Counted from the first letter of the stretch, positions 53,567 to 62,428 are shown. The stretch: DNA of 64,000 bases from Trebonia sp963785645 (GCA_963785645.1 CAWAWG010000006.1:620001-684000), one strand, 5' to 3'. The notes: a model not told the origin generated them from the sequence alone. Numbers and translations: made by a program.

Positions 53567-55129
53567 ATGGCTACTCAAGATACGACCGCCGCGCCGGGCG
53601 GCGCCGACAGCAGCGAGCTGGCCAGATTCGGCTACAAGCAGGAGCTGGAACGTTCTCTCGGCTCGTTCTCCAGCTTCGCCGCGGGATTTAGCTACATCTC
53701 GATCTTGACCGGCGTGTTCCAGCTGTTCTTCTTCGGCTTCGCCTCGGGCGGGCCGGCCTTCATCTGGACCTGGCCGCTGGTGTTCATCGGCCAGCTCGCC
53801 GTGGCGCTGTGCTTCGCCGAGATGGCGGGCCAGTTCCCGCTGGCGGGTTCGGTGTACCAGTGGTCGAAGCAGATCGCCAGGCCGGCCACCTCCTGGATGG
53901 CCGGGTGGATCATCGTGATCGGCTCGATCGTGACCGCGGCCGCCGTCGCGGTCGCCTACCAGATCATCCTGCCGCAGGTATGGACGGGCTTCGAGATCGT
54001 GGGCGGCCCGAGCGACGTGGGGCAGACCTCCACGCCGGCCGGCGCGAAGAACGCGATCATCCTCGCGCTCGGCCTCGTCGTGTTCACCACCATCGTGAAC
54101 ATCGTCGGGGTCAAGTTGATGGCAAAGATCAACAACTTCGGCGTGGCCGTCGAACTCACCGCCGTGACCCTGCTGATCATCGCCCTGGCGGTGCACATCC
54201 ACCGCGGCCCGCAGGTCGTGTTCCAGACCAACGGGACCGGCGCCGGGCAGTCGTGGGGCTATTTCGGTGCGTTCCTGGTGGCCTCGCTGATGAGCGCCTA
54301 CGTGTTCTACGGCTTCGACACCGCGGGCTCGCTGGCCGAGGAGACGCACGAGCCGCGCAAGCACGCCCCGCGGGCGATCATCCGCGCGATCACCGCGGCC
54401 TTCGTCGCGGGCGGCCTGCTGATGCTCGTCGGCATGATGGCCGTCGGCAACATCCACGCATCGCAGCTGTCTACCTCGGGGATGCCCTACCTGGTCAAGA
54501 GCACCCTGGGTAACAAGCTCGGCGACGTGTTCCTCATCTGCTCGGCGATCGCCATCACCGTCTGCTGCCTCGCGGTGCAGACCGCCGCCATCAGGCTGAT
54601 GTTCTCCATGGCCAGGGACGGCCGGATGCCGTTCCGGCACGCGATCGCCCGGGTCTCGCCGCGGTCGAAGACCCCGGTGCTCGCCGCGCTGATCACCGGC
54701 GTGCTGACGATCCTGCTGCTCCTGCTCAACCTCGGCAACCAGCGGGCGTTCTTCATTCTCACCTCGACCGCGATCATCCTGTTCTACATCCCCTACCTGA
54801 TGGTCACCGCCCCGATGCTGCTGCGCCGGCTGCGCGGTCAGTGGCCGCGGCCGGACCACGGCATCTTCTTCCGCATGGGCCGCTGGGCCACCGTGATCAA
54901 CGCCTTCGCCGTCCTCTACGGCGTGGCCATGACCGTTAACCTGCTGTGGCCGCGGGCGGCCGTCTACGGCAACGACCACTGGTACTACCAGTGGGGAGCG
55001 CTGCTGAGCACCATCGTGGTCATCGCCATCGGCGCGGCGCTGATCTGGGCCCGGCGCGCCCGCTCGTCCGGCTCCGGTTCGCCGGCCCTGGAGATCGTCC
55101 CGGCCGAGACGCCGGAGGAGGCCTCATGA
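53567..55129 (+). CDS. APC superfamily amino acid/amine permease
   Basis: 520 residues from ATG 53567 with AGGGAG upstream. About 12 transmembrane helices; helix 1 holds the family start SFSSFAAGFSYISILTGVFQ, and FAEMAGQFPLAGSVYQWSKQ follows. The C-terminus is hydrophilic (IVPAETPEEAS). Between betB and choline dehydrogenase, with an ATGA overlap to the latter, it probably imports choline or a related amine. It is not of the BCCT or ABC type usually used for choline, which makes the substrate less certain. Confidence 0.88.
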   Translation: MATQDTTAAPGGADSSELARFGYKQELERSLGSFSSFAAGFSYISILTGVFQLFFFGFASGGPAFIWTWPLVFIGQLAVALCFAEMAGQFPLAGSVYQWSKQIARPATSWMAGWIIVIGSIVTAAAVAVAYQIILPQVWTGFEIVGGPSDVGQTSTPAGAKNAIILALGLVVFTTIVNIVGVKLMAKINNFGVAVELTAVTLLIIALAVHIHRGPQVVFQTNGTGAGQSWGYFGAFLVASLMSAYVFYGFDTAGSLAEETHEPRKHAPRAIIRAITAAFVAGGLLMLVGMMAVGNIHASQLSTSGMPYLVKSTLGNKLGDVFLICSAIAITVCCLAVQTAAIRLMFSMARDGRMPFRHAIARVSPRSKTPVLAALITGVLTILLLLLNLGNQRAFFILTSTAIILFYIPYLMVTAPMLLRRLRGQWPRPDHGIFFRMGRWATVINAFAVLYGVAMTVNLLWPRAAVYGNDHWYYQWGALLSTIVVIAIGAALIWARRARSSGSGSPALEIVPAETPEEAS

Positions 55130-56793
55130 CTAGCGATCGTTACGACTTCATCATCGTCGGCGGCGGATCCGCGGGCAGCGCGCTCGCCAGTCGGCTGTCC
55201 GCCGACCCGGCCAACCGCGTCCTGGTGCTCAAGGCCGGCCAGGACTACCCGTGGGACGTGTTCATCCACATGCCCGCGGCGCTGACCTTCCCGATCGGCA
55301 GCAAGTTCTACGACTGGGGCTACAGCTCCGAGCCCGAACCTCAGCTGCATAACCGGCGCGTCTACCATGCCCGGGGCAAGGTTCTCGGCGGGTCGAGCAG
55401 CATCAACGGAATGATCTTCCAGCGCGGCAACCCGATGGACTACGAGCGCTGGGCGGCCGATCCGGGCATGCAGGACTGGGACTACGCGCACTGCCTGCCG
55501 TATTTCAAGCGGATGGAGAACTGCCTGGCCGGCGGGGACGAGTTCCGCGGTACCAGCGGCCCGCTGGTACTTGAGCGGGGCCCGGCGACCAACCCGCTGT
55601 TCCAGGCGTTTTTCGCCGCGGCCGAGCAGGCCGGCTACCCGCGCACCAAGGATGTCAACGGATACCAGCAGGAAGGGGTCGCGGCGTTCGATCGCAACGT
55701 GCACCGCGGCCGGCGGCTGTCCGCGGCCCGCGCCTACCTGCACCCGGTAATGAGCCGTCCGAACCTCACCGTGCTGACCAGGGCCTTCGTCAGCCGGATC
55801 CGGTTCGAGGGCAAGCGCGCGGTCGGCGTCGAGTACCGGCGCGGGAACGGCGCTCCGCAGACGGCCCACGGCAAGGAGATCGTGCTCTGCGGCGGCGCGA
55901 TCAACACCCCGCAGGTCCTGCAGCTCTCCGGTGTGGGCAACGCCGCCGAACTGCAGGCGCTTGGCATCAACGTGGTCGCCGACCTGCCGGGGGTCGGCGC
56001 GAACCTGCAGGACCACCTTGAGGTGTACGTGCAGTACGCCTGCAAGAAGCCGGTTTCGCTCCAGCCGTCGCTCGCCAAATGGCGGCGGCCGCTCATCGGC
56101 GCGCAGTGGCTGTTCCTGCGCTCCGGGCCCGGAGCCACCAACCACTTCGAAGGCGGCGGTTTCATCAGAAGCAACGACGATGTCGCCTACCCCAACCTGA
56201 TGTTCCACTTCCTGCCGGTCGCGATCCGCTACGACGGTTCATCGCCGGCGGGCGGGCACGGCTACCAGGTGCACGTCGGGCCGATGTACTCCGACGCGCG
56301 GGGAACCGTGAAGATCACCTCAACCGACCCAGGGGTACACCCGGCCCTGCGGTTCAACTACCTGTCCACCGACCAGGACCGGCGCGAGTGGGTAGAGGCG
56401 ATCCAGGTGGCGCGCCGCATTCTCAACCAGCCCGCGATGGCGGAATTCAACGGCGGGGAGATCTCACCGGGGCCGGGGGTCGCGAGCGACGAGGAGGTAC
56501 TCAACTGGGTGGCCGACGACGCTGAAACCGCGCTCCACCCCTCTTGCACCGCGAAGATGGGCACCGGCCCGGACGCGGTCCTTGACCCCGCCTCGATGCG
56601 GGTGCACGGGCTGGACGGACTGCGGGTAGTAGATGCCTCCGCGATGCCCTACGTCACCAACGGCAACATCTACGCGCCGGTGATGATGATGGCCGAGAAG
56701 TCGGCCGACCTCATCCTCGGCAACACACCCGCCCCGGCCGAACACGTCGCCTTCTACCGGCACGCGCCCGGACACGACGCCCGCGTCCGCTAG
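55126..56793 (+). CDS. betA: GMC oxidoreductase, choline dehydrogenase
   Basis: 555 residues. FAD motif YDFIIVGGGSAGSALASRL, GMC signature 1 ARGKVLGGSSSINGMIFQRG, signature 2 GGAINTPQVLQLSGVG, and the catalytic His/Asn pair in TALHPSCTAKMG and MPYVTNGNIYAPVMMMAEKS. Length and the SSSINGMIFQRGN stretch fit choline dehydrogenases closely. It would oxidise choline to betaine aldehyde, feeding the betB product. One unusual residue is Lys where Glu normally follows the second FAD strand (VLVLKAGQD rather than VLVLEAG), which could affect FAD ribose binding or be a single-base error. Confidence 0.9.
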   Translation: MTSDRYDFIIVGGGSAGSALASRLSADPANRVLVLKAGQDYPWDVFIHMPAALTFPIGSKFYDWGYSSEPEPQLHNRRVYHARGKVLGGSSSINGMIFQRGNPMDYERWAADPGMQDWDYAHCLPYFKRMENCLAGGDEFRGTSGPLVLERGPATNPLFQAFFAAAEQAGYPRTKDVNGYQQEGVAAFDRNVHRGRRLSAARAYLHPVMSRPNLTVLTRAFVSRIRFEGKRAVGVEYRRGNGAPQTAHGKEIVLCGGAINTPQVLQLSGVGNAAELQALGINVVADLPGVGANLQDHLEVYVQYACKKPVSLQPSLAKWRRPLIGAQWLFLRSGPGATNHFEGGGFIRSNDDVAYPNLMFHFLPVAIRYDGSSPAGGHGYQVHVGPMYSDARGTVKITSTDPGVHPALRFNYLSTDQDRREWVEAIQVARRILNQPAMAEFNGGEISPGPGVASDEEVLNWVADDAETALHPSCTAKMGTGPDAVLDPASMRVHGLDGLRVVDASAMPYVTNGNIYAPVMMMAEKSADLILGNTPAPAEHVAFYRHAPGHDARVR

Positions 56794-56828
56794 TCCGCAG
56801 CGCCACGGGTTGACACCAGGCAGACCAG

Positions 56829-56876
56829 GGAAATGGCTGAGCCAGCCGCGAATTCGCGGCTGGCTCAGCCATTTCC
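56829..56876. terminator. 48-bp perfect palindrome after betA
   Basis: Two 24-base arms (left starts GGAAATGGCTGAGCC, centre GCGAATTCGC) pair fully without a spacer, 36 bases past the betA stop. ACAG follows, no T-run. Same loopless design as the element at 18764-18809 but different sequence. Most likely the terminator of the bet genes. Confidence 0.7.
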
Positions 56877-57060
56877 ACAGACGGCCGCGGCCGACGCCGG
56901 CCACCGCGAGGGCAGCGGTTTGCGATGCTACGGGAACCACGGTCTCGTTCGGAATGATCTCTCGGGGGGAGTCGGATAGAGCGATCGTGGATATAACTCA
57001 GTGCATCGATATCCTTACCCTGAGGCATTGATACAGGCGGACGGGCTGGTGAGCTGGGGT

Positions 57061-57447
57061 ATGACGCCGGAACGGTTCAACGTCTTGGTGGCCGACGACG
57101 ACCGTGACATCCGTGACCTGATCAAGTTCAAGCTCGAGCAGGCAGGCTTTCGGCTTCGGGTCTTCGATGACGGTACGTCGGCGCTGGCCGGGATCGAGGC
57201 GGACCCGCCGGACCTTGCGGTGCTCGACGTGATGATGCCCGGCTTGTCGGGGATCGACGTGCTGCGGAAGGTCCGCGGCGACGAACGGCTGCGCGATGTC
57301 CGCGTCATCTTGCTGACCGCGCGCTCGCGGGACGCCGACGTGGACGCCGGTTTCGCGACCGGCGCGGATGACTACATCATCAAGCCGTTCAGCCCGCGGG
57401 AGCTGCTGCACCGGGTGAACGTGGTGCTGGCCAGGTCACGCCCGTGA
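57061..57447 (+). CDS. Single-domain response regulator
   Basis: 128 residues from ATG 57061 (GCTGGGG upstream); other starts lie upstream in frame. It is only a receiver domain: acidic pocket VLVADDDRDIRDL, phospho-Asp56 in LAVLDVMMPGLSG, Thr in ILLTARS, and Lys in DDYIIKPFSPREL. There is no DNA-binding or enzymatic output, so it works by protein contact or phosphotransfer, probably with the histidine kinase encoded 42 bases downstream. Confidence 0.9.
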   Translation: MTPERFNVLVADDDRDIRDLIKFKLEQAGFRLRVFDDGTSALAGIEADPPDLAVLDVMMPGLSGIDVLRKVRGDERLRDVRVILLTARSRDADVDAGFATGADDYIIKPFSPRELLHRVNVVLARSRP

Positions 57448-57489
57448 TCACCGCGTCCCGTCAGGGATTCACGGGGGGAGGGGTCCAGG

Positions 57490-59550
57490 ATGGGTAGCAG
57501 GCCGCTGCGCCAGCAGCTTTGGCTGCTGGTTGCCTTGCTCTGCTCGGTCACGCTGGCCGTCACGCTGGTGAGCCTGCTCGGGCTCAAGCGACAGGGAGAC
57601 GAGGTCACCGAGCTGACCGACGTCACCGGGCCCGCCCTGTCGCTTAACTCGGCCGTCCTGCAAACGATGACCAACGCCGAGACCGGGCTTCGCGGCTACA
57701 TCGCCACCGGGAACCCGCTGCTGCTCGCGCCGTACAACGGGGCCGAACAGCAGGCCGACACCCAGCTCAGCCGGCTGGACACGCTGATCGACACTTCCCA
57801 CCTGAGCGCGTACGATCCCGGCGTCGCGGCCAGGCAGACCGACGCCCAGGCCGCCGCCGTCGCGCGCTGGTGGCAGTACGCGGCCGGCGCGCGGGCCGCG
57901 GGGCGCCGCGCGCAGGCGGGCCTGGTGACCGGGAAGGCGATCTTCGACCAGCTCCGCCGGGCCAACTCCGCCCTGGCCAGCACCCTGCTGGCAGACCAGC
58001 AGGTGGTGGGCGCGCGGGCGCGCCAGGTGGTCACGTACTACCTCGCTGGCCTGCTTGCCATGACCGCGCTGGCGCTGCTCGCCGGGCTGGCGGTGGCCGC
58101 CCGGCTGTCCCGGACGGTGACCAGCCCGATCGGACGGCTGCGCCGGGTCGTCCAGCGCCAGCGCGAGGGGGAGACCGACGCGCGCGCCGATGAGAACGAC
58201 GGTCCCGGCGAGATCCGTGACCTCGCCGCGGCGTTCAACGCGCTGAGCGCCCGCAACGCCGAGCTGGCGGCCGAGCAGGCCGAGGCGATCCGTTTGCAGC
58301 AGGACACATCCGCCGTCGGTCGCGCGATCCGGGTCGCCGACAGCGTCCAGGAAGCCATGCAGGTCACCTGCGCCCAGATCGGGCCCATCCTGCGGGCCCG
58401 CCGGGTCACGGCCAACTCGATCGACCGGCATCACGGGGTCACCGCGGTCGCCCAGTGGCACGCGCCCGACCTGGCGGACCTGCCCGAGTTGGAGCCCGGG
58501 AGCGAATGGGATACGCGGCTCCGCCAGGTCGCGGCCGATCTCTGGGCCAGCGGCGAGCAACTTGCCGTTGACGACCTGCTCACGCAGGACGTCCAGGGGG
58601 GAGAACGCTCGTCCGAGCAGGTGCACCGCGAGACCGGCGCGACCGCACTGGTCCTGGTGCCGGCCGGCCTCGGTGACCGCATCGTCGGCGCCGTCTGCGT
58701 GATGATGGACACCGGTCCGCGCACCTGGACGCACGCCGAGGTAGCGGCGGTACAGCAGATGGCGAACTTCCTGGCCCGGGCGATTATCCGGGCCGAGCAC
58801 GACGCCCAGAGCGCGGAGTACACCACCCGCCTGGAACGGCTCGACCGGCAGAAGACCGAGTTCCTGGCGACCGTCAGCCACGAGCTGCGCACCCCGCTGA
58901 CGTCCATCCAGGGGTACCTGGAACTGCTCCGCGAGGGGGACGCCGGCCCCGTGCACGAGGAGCAGCTGCACATGCTCGACATCATCGAGCGCAACGCCAG
59001 CAGGCTGCGCGGGCTCATCGAGGACATCCTGGTGCTCAACCGCATCGAGACCGGCGGCCTCGTCCCCGGTACCGCCGAGGTCTCGCTCCGCGAACTGACC
59101 GTCAACACCGCCGAGGAGCTCCAGCCGCTGGCCGACAAGGCCAACGTCGAACTTCGCGTCAACGTCGGCGCGGACCCCGGGCCGGTCATCGGGGACCGCA
59201 CTCAGCTGCAACGCGCCCTGGTGAACATCCTGTCCAATGCGATCAAGTTCACCCCGGTGAGCGGCACGGTGACCCTTACCTGCCAGACCGATCCGGCCGA
59301 CAAGGTCGTCATCAGCTGCCGTGACACCGGCATCGGCATCCCGAAGGCCGACATGGAGCACCTGTTCACCCGCTTCTTCCGGGCCAGCAATGCCACCGGC
59401 ATGGCGATCCCGGGCACCGGGCTCGGCCTGGCCATCGTCGCGGCCATCATGGACGTGCACCACGGCCAGTTCACCCTGGACTCGGCCGAGGGCGAGGGCA
59501 CCACCATCACGCTGCACTTCCCGCTGGCCGCGGCGAGGATCGGAGCCTGA
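57490..59550 (+). CDS. Membrane histidine kinase: CHASE3 - HAMP - GAF - HisKA - HATPase
   Basis: 686 residues. First helix at about 12-33 (LVALLCSVTLAVTLVSLLGL), extracellular CHASE3-like helix bundle to about 180 (TMTNAETGLRGYIATGNPLL), second helix (LAGLLAMTALALLAGLAVAA), HAMP (RLSRTVTSPIGRLRRVVQRQ), a GAF-like domain at about 280-430 and a short coiled coil. The kinase core has His464 in ATVSHELRTPLTSIQGYLEL, N-box LVNILSNAIKF, SCRDTGIGIPKADMEHLFTR and GTGLGLAIVAAIMDVHHG. It senses an unknown signal. Kinase core organisation is close to that of the partial kinase at the left edge of the window, so the two may be paralogues. Confidence 0.93.
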   Translation: MGSRPLRQQLWLLVALLCSVTLAVTLVSLLGLKRQGDEVTELTDVTGPALSLNSAVLQTMTNAETGLRGYIATGNPLLLAPYNGAEQQADTQLSRLDTLIDTSHLSAYDPGVAARQTDAQAAAVARWWQYAAGARAAGRRAQAGLVTGKAIFDQLRRANSALASTLLADQQVVGARARQVVTYYLAGLLAMTALALLAGLAVAARLSRTVTSPIGRLRRVVQRQREGETDARADENDGPGEIRDLAAAFNALSARNAELAAEQAEAIRLQQDTSAVGRAIRVADSVQEAMQVTCAQIGPILRARRVTANSIDRHHGVTAVAQWHAPDLADLPELEPGSEWDTRLRQVAADLWASGEQLAVDDLLTQDVQGGERSSEQVHRETGATALVLVPAGLGDRIVGAVCVMMDTGPRTWTHAEVAAVQQMANFLARAIIRAEHDAQSAEYTTRLERLDRQKTEFLATVSHELRTPLTSIQGYLELLREGDAGPVHEEQLHMLDIIERNASRLRGLIEDILVLNRIETGGLVPGTAEVSLRELTVNTAEELQPLADKANVELRVNVGADPGPVIGDRTQLQRALVNILSNAIKFTPVSGTVTLTCQTDPADKVVISCRDTGIGIPKADMEHLFTRFFRASNATGMAIPGTGLGLAIVAAIMDVHHGQFTLDSAEGEGTTITLHFPLAAARIGA

Positions 59551-59623
59551 CCCGGCCGACACGAGATTGCCGCGAGGCGCGGCCCGCCGCCGGGCAGCGG
59601 CTTGCGGTGGGCGGGAAGCACGT

Positions 59624-59665
59624 CTTCGTTCGGGATGAATTCTCTTTTGATTATCCCGAACGAAG
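59624..59665. terminator. Hairpin after histidine kinase gene
   Basis: 13-base arms CTTCGTTCGGGAT and ATCCCGAACGAAG around a 16-base A/T-rich loop (59637-59652), 74 bases past the kinase stop. There is no T-run directly after it. Part of the left arm resembles TCGTTCGGAATGA at 56944-56956 in front of the two-component genes, so a regulatory role is also possible. Confidence 0.55.
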
Positions 59666-59828
59666 GCGGCTGACTGCCCCACCTTCCACTGAGCCCTTTT
59701 ATCCGGTTAGCGGGTAAACCTTGCACAGCACGTAAATAAAGATCGCGTGACGCGACGTAAACTCCGGTCACGGACGACGCCCGTCTCCCGCTGGATGCGG
59801 GAGACGGGCGCGAATTATGCCGCGTCAG

Positions 59829-61232
59829 TTACGGCAGCGTCCATTGCTGGTTGGAGGTGTCGGCGCAGGTCCAGATCTGCACCTGGGTGCCGGAGCCGCC
59901 GTAGCCGGTGTCGTCAAGACACTTGCCGGAGTTGGTGTTGACGAGTTCGCCGTTGGACTCGTGGGTCCAGCTCTGCGCTCCGGTGCCGTTGCAGGGATAC
60001 AAGTCGACCAGGGTGCCGTTGGCCGTGCCGGCGCCGTCGACGTCCAGGCAGTCGCCGAGGACGGTCAGGGTGCCGTTGCTGTTCACGGTCCAGGACTGCG
60101 CGCTGGTGCCGTTGCAGGTGTAGACCTGGATCGGGTTGAAGTCGGCGGTGCTGGCGCTGCGGTCGTCCAGGCACAGGCCCTCGTACCCGGTGACCGGACC
60201 GGTGGCCCCACCGGGACTGGTGCTCCCGCTACTGGTCGTGTACGCGGCGACGTAAGCCACGCTCATCGTGCCGCCGGATGCCGTCGAACTGGTCGGCGAG
60301 GTGCAGTTGCAGACGCCGTTGGGGTAGGCGCCGCCCATCGCCAGGTCCAGGATGATCGACATGTTGTGGTCGAAGGCCGCCTGCCAGGTCGACGTGCCAA
60401 CCTGAGCCTCGGTCACGGTGAAGTAGGCGTTGCCGTCCAGGTAGAACGTGATGGACTCAGCGGAGGTGTTCGTCCGGTTGAGGATCATCGTGTAGGTGTG
60501 GTAGCCGGACTGGCAGCCGCCGCACCCCACGAGGCCGCTGCCGATGCCGTCTGGCTCGTTGCACGGGCCGCCGGGATCGGTGCCGCAGTGGACGGTTCCC
60601 GACAGTTCGGACAGCGAGTTGACGTCTTCCATGATGTCGATCTCGCCGTTCTCCGGCCACTGACCCGGCCCGAGCATCCAGAAGGCCGGCCAGTAACCGG
60701 TGCCGCCGCTGGGCTGCTCGATCGAGGCGGTGACCTCCAGTTCGCCGCCCGCGGGGGCACCGACGACGGCACTGCTCGTCTGGACGCGGCCCGAGGTCCA
60801 CGAACTGCCGCCGCCGATGGCGGTGAGGTCGAGGTTGCCGTTGCCGTCGAGGTGCACGTTGCTAGTCGAGTTGGTCATCGTCTCGATTTCGCCGGTGCCG
60901 AAGTTAGAGCCTGGCCCCGTGTCGTAAATCCACTGCGAGTCGATGCCGGTTCCCGATGAGCCGTTGAAGTCATCGCTGAAGGCGGTCGACCAGCCCGATG
61001 GCGGGCTAGGGACCGTGGCAGGCGTCACCGAGGCCGTGTTGGCCGCCGCGACCGCCTCCGAGATCGACGCCGCGGGAGACACGGCGGCGAGAGCCGTGGC
61101 GGCGGGCACGGTGACCGCCGCCACCACGATCACCGGTGCGACGATGGCCAGACCGAACGCCAGCCTGCCACCGGAACGCCATCTGGTGGCGCGCTTACCT
61201 ATCTGCATGACGCCTCGCGACATGCCGGGCAT
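59829..61232 (-). CDS. Secreted GH16 glucanase with CBM13 (ricin-type) module
   Basis: 467 residues from ATG 61232 (GGAGG 7 bases upstream). Signal peptide with hydrophobic core LAFGLAIVAPVIVVAAV. Catalytic GH16 domain at about 80-330, with nucleophile Glu197, Asp199 and acid/base Glu202 in NGEIDIMEDVN, plus TGYWPAFWMLGPGQWP. Then a Thr/Ser/Gly linker and a C-terminal ricin B trefoil (residues 345-467) with repeated Q-x-W: GTSAQSWTV, GTGAQSWTH, NQQWTLP. It cleaves beta-1,3- or mixed-linkage glucans (or related polymers) outside the cell. A palindromic operator stands just upstream. Confidence 0.93.
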   Translation of the reverse strand: MPGMSRGVMQIGKRATRWRSGGRLAFGLAIVAPVIVVAAVTVPAATALAAVSPAASISEAVAAANTASVTPATVPSPPSGWSTAFSDDFNGSSGTGIDSQWIYDTGPGSNFGTGEIETMTNSTSNVHLDGNGNLDLTAIGGGSSWTSGRVQTSSAVVGAPAGGELEVTASIEQPSGGTGYWPAFWMLGPGQWPENGEIDIMEDVNSLSELSGTVHCGTDPGGPCNEPDGIGSGLVGCGGCQSGYHTYTMILNRTNTSAESITFYLDGNAYFTVTEAQVGTSTWQAAFDHNMSIILDLAMGGAYPNGVCNCTSPTSSTASGGTMSVAYVAAYTTSSGSTSPGGATGPVTGYEGLCLDDRSASTADFNPIQVYTCNGTSAQSWTVNSNGTLTVLGDCLDVDGAGTANGTLVDLYPCNGTGAQSWTHESNGELVNTNSGKCLDDTGYGGSGTQVQIWTCADTSNQQWTLP

Positions 61233-61266
61233 ATCCCGGCCTCCTAACCCCGCTCCTGGGGCGTAT

Positions 61267-61287
61267 AAATAGGAAAGTTTCCTATTT
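61267..61287. promoter_or_regulatory. Palindromic operator of the GH16 gene
   Basis: AAATAGGAAA, one G, TTTCCTATTT: perfect 10-bp arms, 35 bases upstream of the GH16 ATG. The GGAAAGTTTCC core suggests a sugar-responsive repressor of LacI, GntR or ROK type. No regulator gene is adjacent. Confidence 0.7.
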
Positions 61288-61470
61288 GCCGTGAGCGTAA
61301 CAGATCGGCATCAAACCACCAATAACGCCAATCTTAAAAACGATTCAAACAGCCATTAACCCGATCTTAAGATGAGTAACGATGTAACGCACCCCGGCAC
61401 CACTAGCCGGGCTCCGGCCGCGGCGCGCTTCTCCGCCACCGCTGGATTCTGTCACCCTCGCCGGCCCGGC

Positions 61471-61503
61471 CGGCATGATACTACGAAACGTAGTATCATG
61501 CCG
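61471..61503. promoter_or_regulatory. PadR-like operator over the start of a membrane-protein gene
   Basis: 15-bp arms CGGCATGATACTACG and CGTAGTATCATGCCG with spacer AAA. It includes the ATG at 61498. It shares the core ACTACG-n-CGTAGT with the site at padR (34062-34080). Repression by a PadR protein at a leaderless start is the simplest reading. Confidence 0.65.
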
Positions 61504-61872
61504 TCCGTGAACGGTGCCGTTCCCACGACGATCATCGTCGCCGGTCTTGCGCTTGCTGGGTACGCGCTGCTGATGACCGCCATGAACCGGCGAATGGGCT
61601 TTGGCTTGCTCGCCGCCCTTGGCGTTCTCGAAATTCTGCTTCTTGTCCTTGTCGGCCTGATCGTGGCGAAGCTCGTCGGCGGCGGACGGCCGGCCGGGCT
61701 GCCTACCCTTATCGGGTATCTGATCGCGATACCGGTCGTCCCGGTGGTCGCGGGGTTCTGGGGGGCGATGGAGCGGTCACGGTGGGGCCCGGCCGTTGTC
61801 GCCGTGGCCGGGCTGGTCGCGGCCGTGCTGATGGTCCGGCTGCATGAGATCTGGCCGGTCATCCGTGTCTGA
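61498..61872 (+). CDS. Small integral membrane protein
   Basis: 124 residues from ATG 61498. That start lies inside an operator-like palindrome and has no ribosome site, so the mRNA is probably leaderless; the frame is open further upstream but non-hydrophobic. Four transmembrane helices (VPTTIIVAGLALAGYALLMT, LAALGVLEILLLVLVGLIVA, LIGYLIAIPVVPVVAGFW, VVAVAGLVAAVLMVRLHEIW). Family not recognised. It nearly abuts the next membrane-protein gene (4-base gap), so they form a pair. Confidence 0.75.
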   Translation: MPSVNGAVPTTIIVAGLALAGYALLMTAMNRRMGFGLLAALGVLEILLLVLVGLIVAKLVGGGRPAGLPTLIGYLIAIPVVPVVAGFWGAMERSRWGPAVVAVAGLVAAVLMVRLHEIWPVIRV

Positions 61873-61876
61873 GGCC

Positions 61877-62428
61877 ATGGCAACGCCTGAACCAGCGGCG
61901 TCGGCCGAGCCCGGGCTGCCGCCTGGGCCGACCGCGTCGTCTGAGTCCTCGTCGTCCCCCGAGCCGACGGCGTCGCAGCCGGAATCAACCAGGAGAGGCC
62001 CAGGCCGGCTGCTTGTCGCCGTCTACGCCCTCTTCGCGCTGTCCGCTTCCGCCCGGGCCCTGGTGCAGATCGCGACGAAGTTCAGCCACGCCCCGGTCGC
62101 CTACTCGCTGTCGGCCTTCGCCGGCCTGGTCTACATCGTCGCCACGGTCACCCTCACCAACGGCAGTCCAACCGCCCGCCGGATCGCCATACTGTCCTGC
62201 TCGGTGGAATTCGTCGGCGTGCTGGCGGTCGGCACCTGGAGCCTGGTGGACCCGGCCACCTTCCCCGATGCCACGGTGTGGTCCGGCTACGGCAGCGGCT
62301 ACGGCTTCGTCCCGCTCGTCCTGCCCGTTTTCGGCCTGCTCTGGCTCCGCCGCTGGACCAAGTGGGGCAGAGGCCGGCGCGCTCCCGTACCCGCGGCGGG
62401 CGACGCGGGCCCGGCGTCGCGGGAGTAA
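61877..62428 (+). CDS. Small integral membrane protein with Pro/Ser-rich N-terminus
   Basis: 183 residues from ATG 61877 (GAGG close upstream); a GTG at 61865 overlapping the previous gene is an alternative. A disordered N-terminus of about 40 residues rich in Pro, Ser, Glu and Ala precedes four helices (LLVAVYALFALSASARALVQ, YSLSAFAGLVYIVATVTL, IAILSCSVEFVGVLAVGTWS, FVPLVLPVFGLLWLRRW). The layout resembles integral membrane proteins common in actinomycetes with no assigned role. It pairs with the gene before it. Confidence 0.75.
   Translation: MATPEPAASAEPGLPPGPTASSESSSSPEPTASQPESTRRGPGRLLVAVYALFALSASARALVQIATKFSHAPVAYSLSAFAGLVYIVATVTLTNGSPTARRIAILSCSVEFVGVLAVGTWSLVDPATFPDATVWSGYGSGYGFVPLVLPVFGLLWLRRWTKWGRGRRAPVPAAGDAGPASRE

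Noticed and set aside
57469..59682. A 737-codon minus-strand open frame opposite the histidine kinase
   Set aside because: Same antisense effect; no motifs, no ribosome site, and the kinase on the plus strand is complete.
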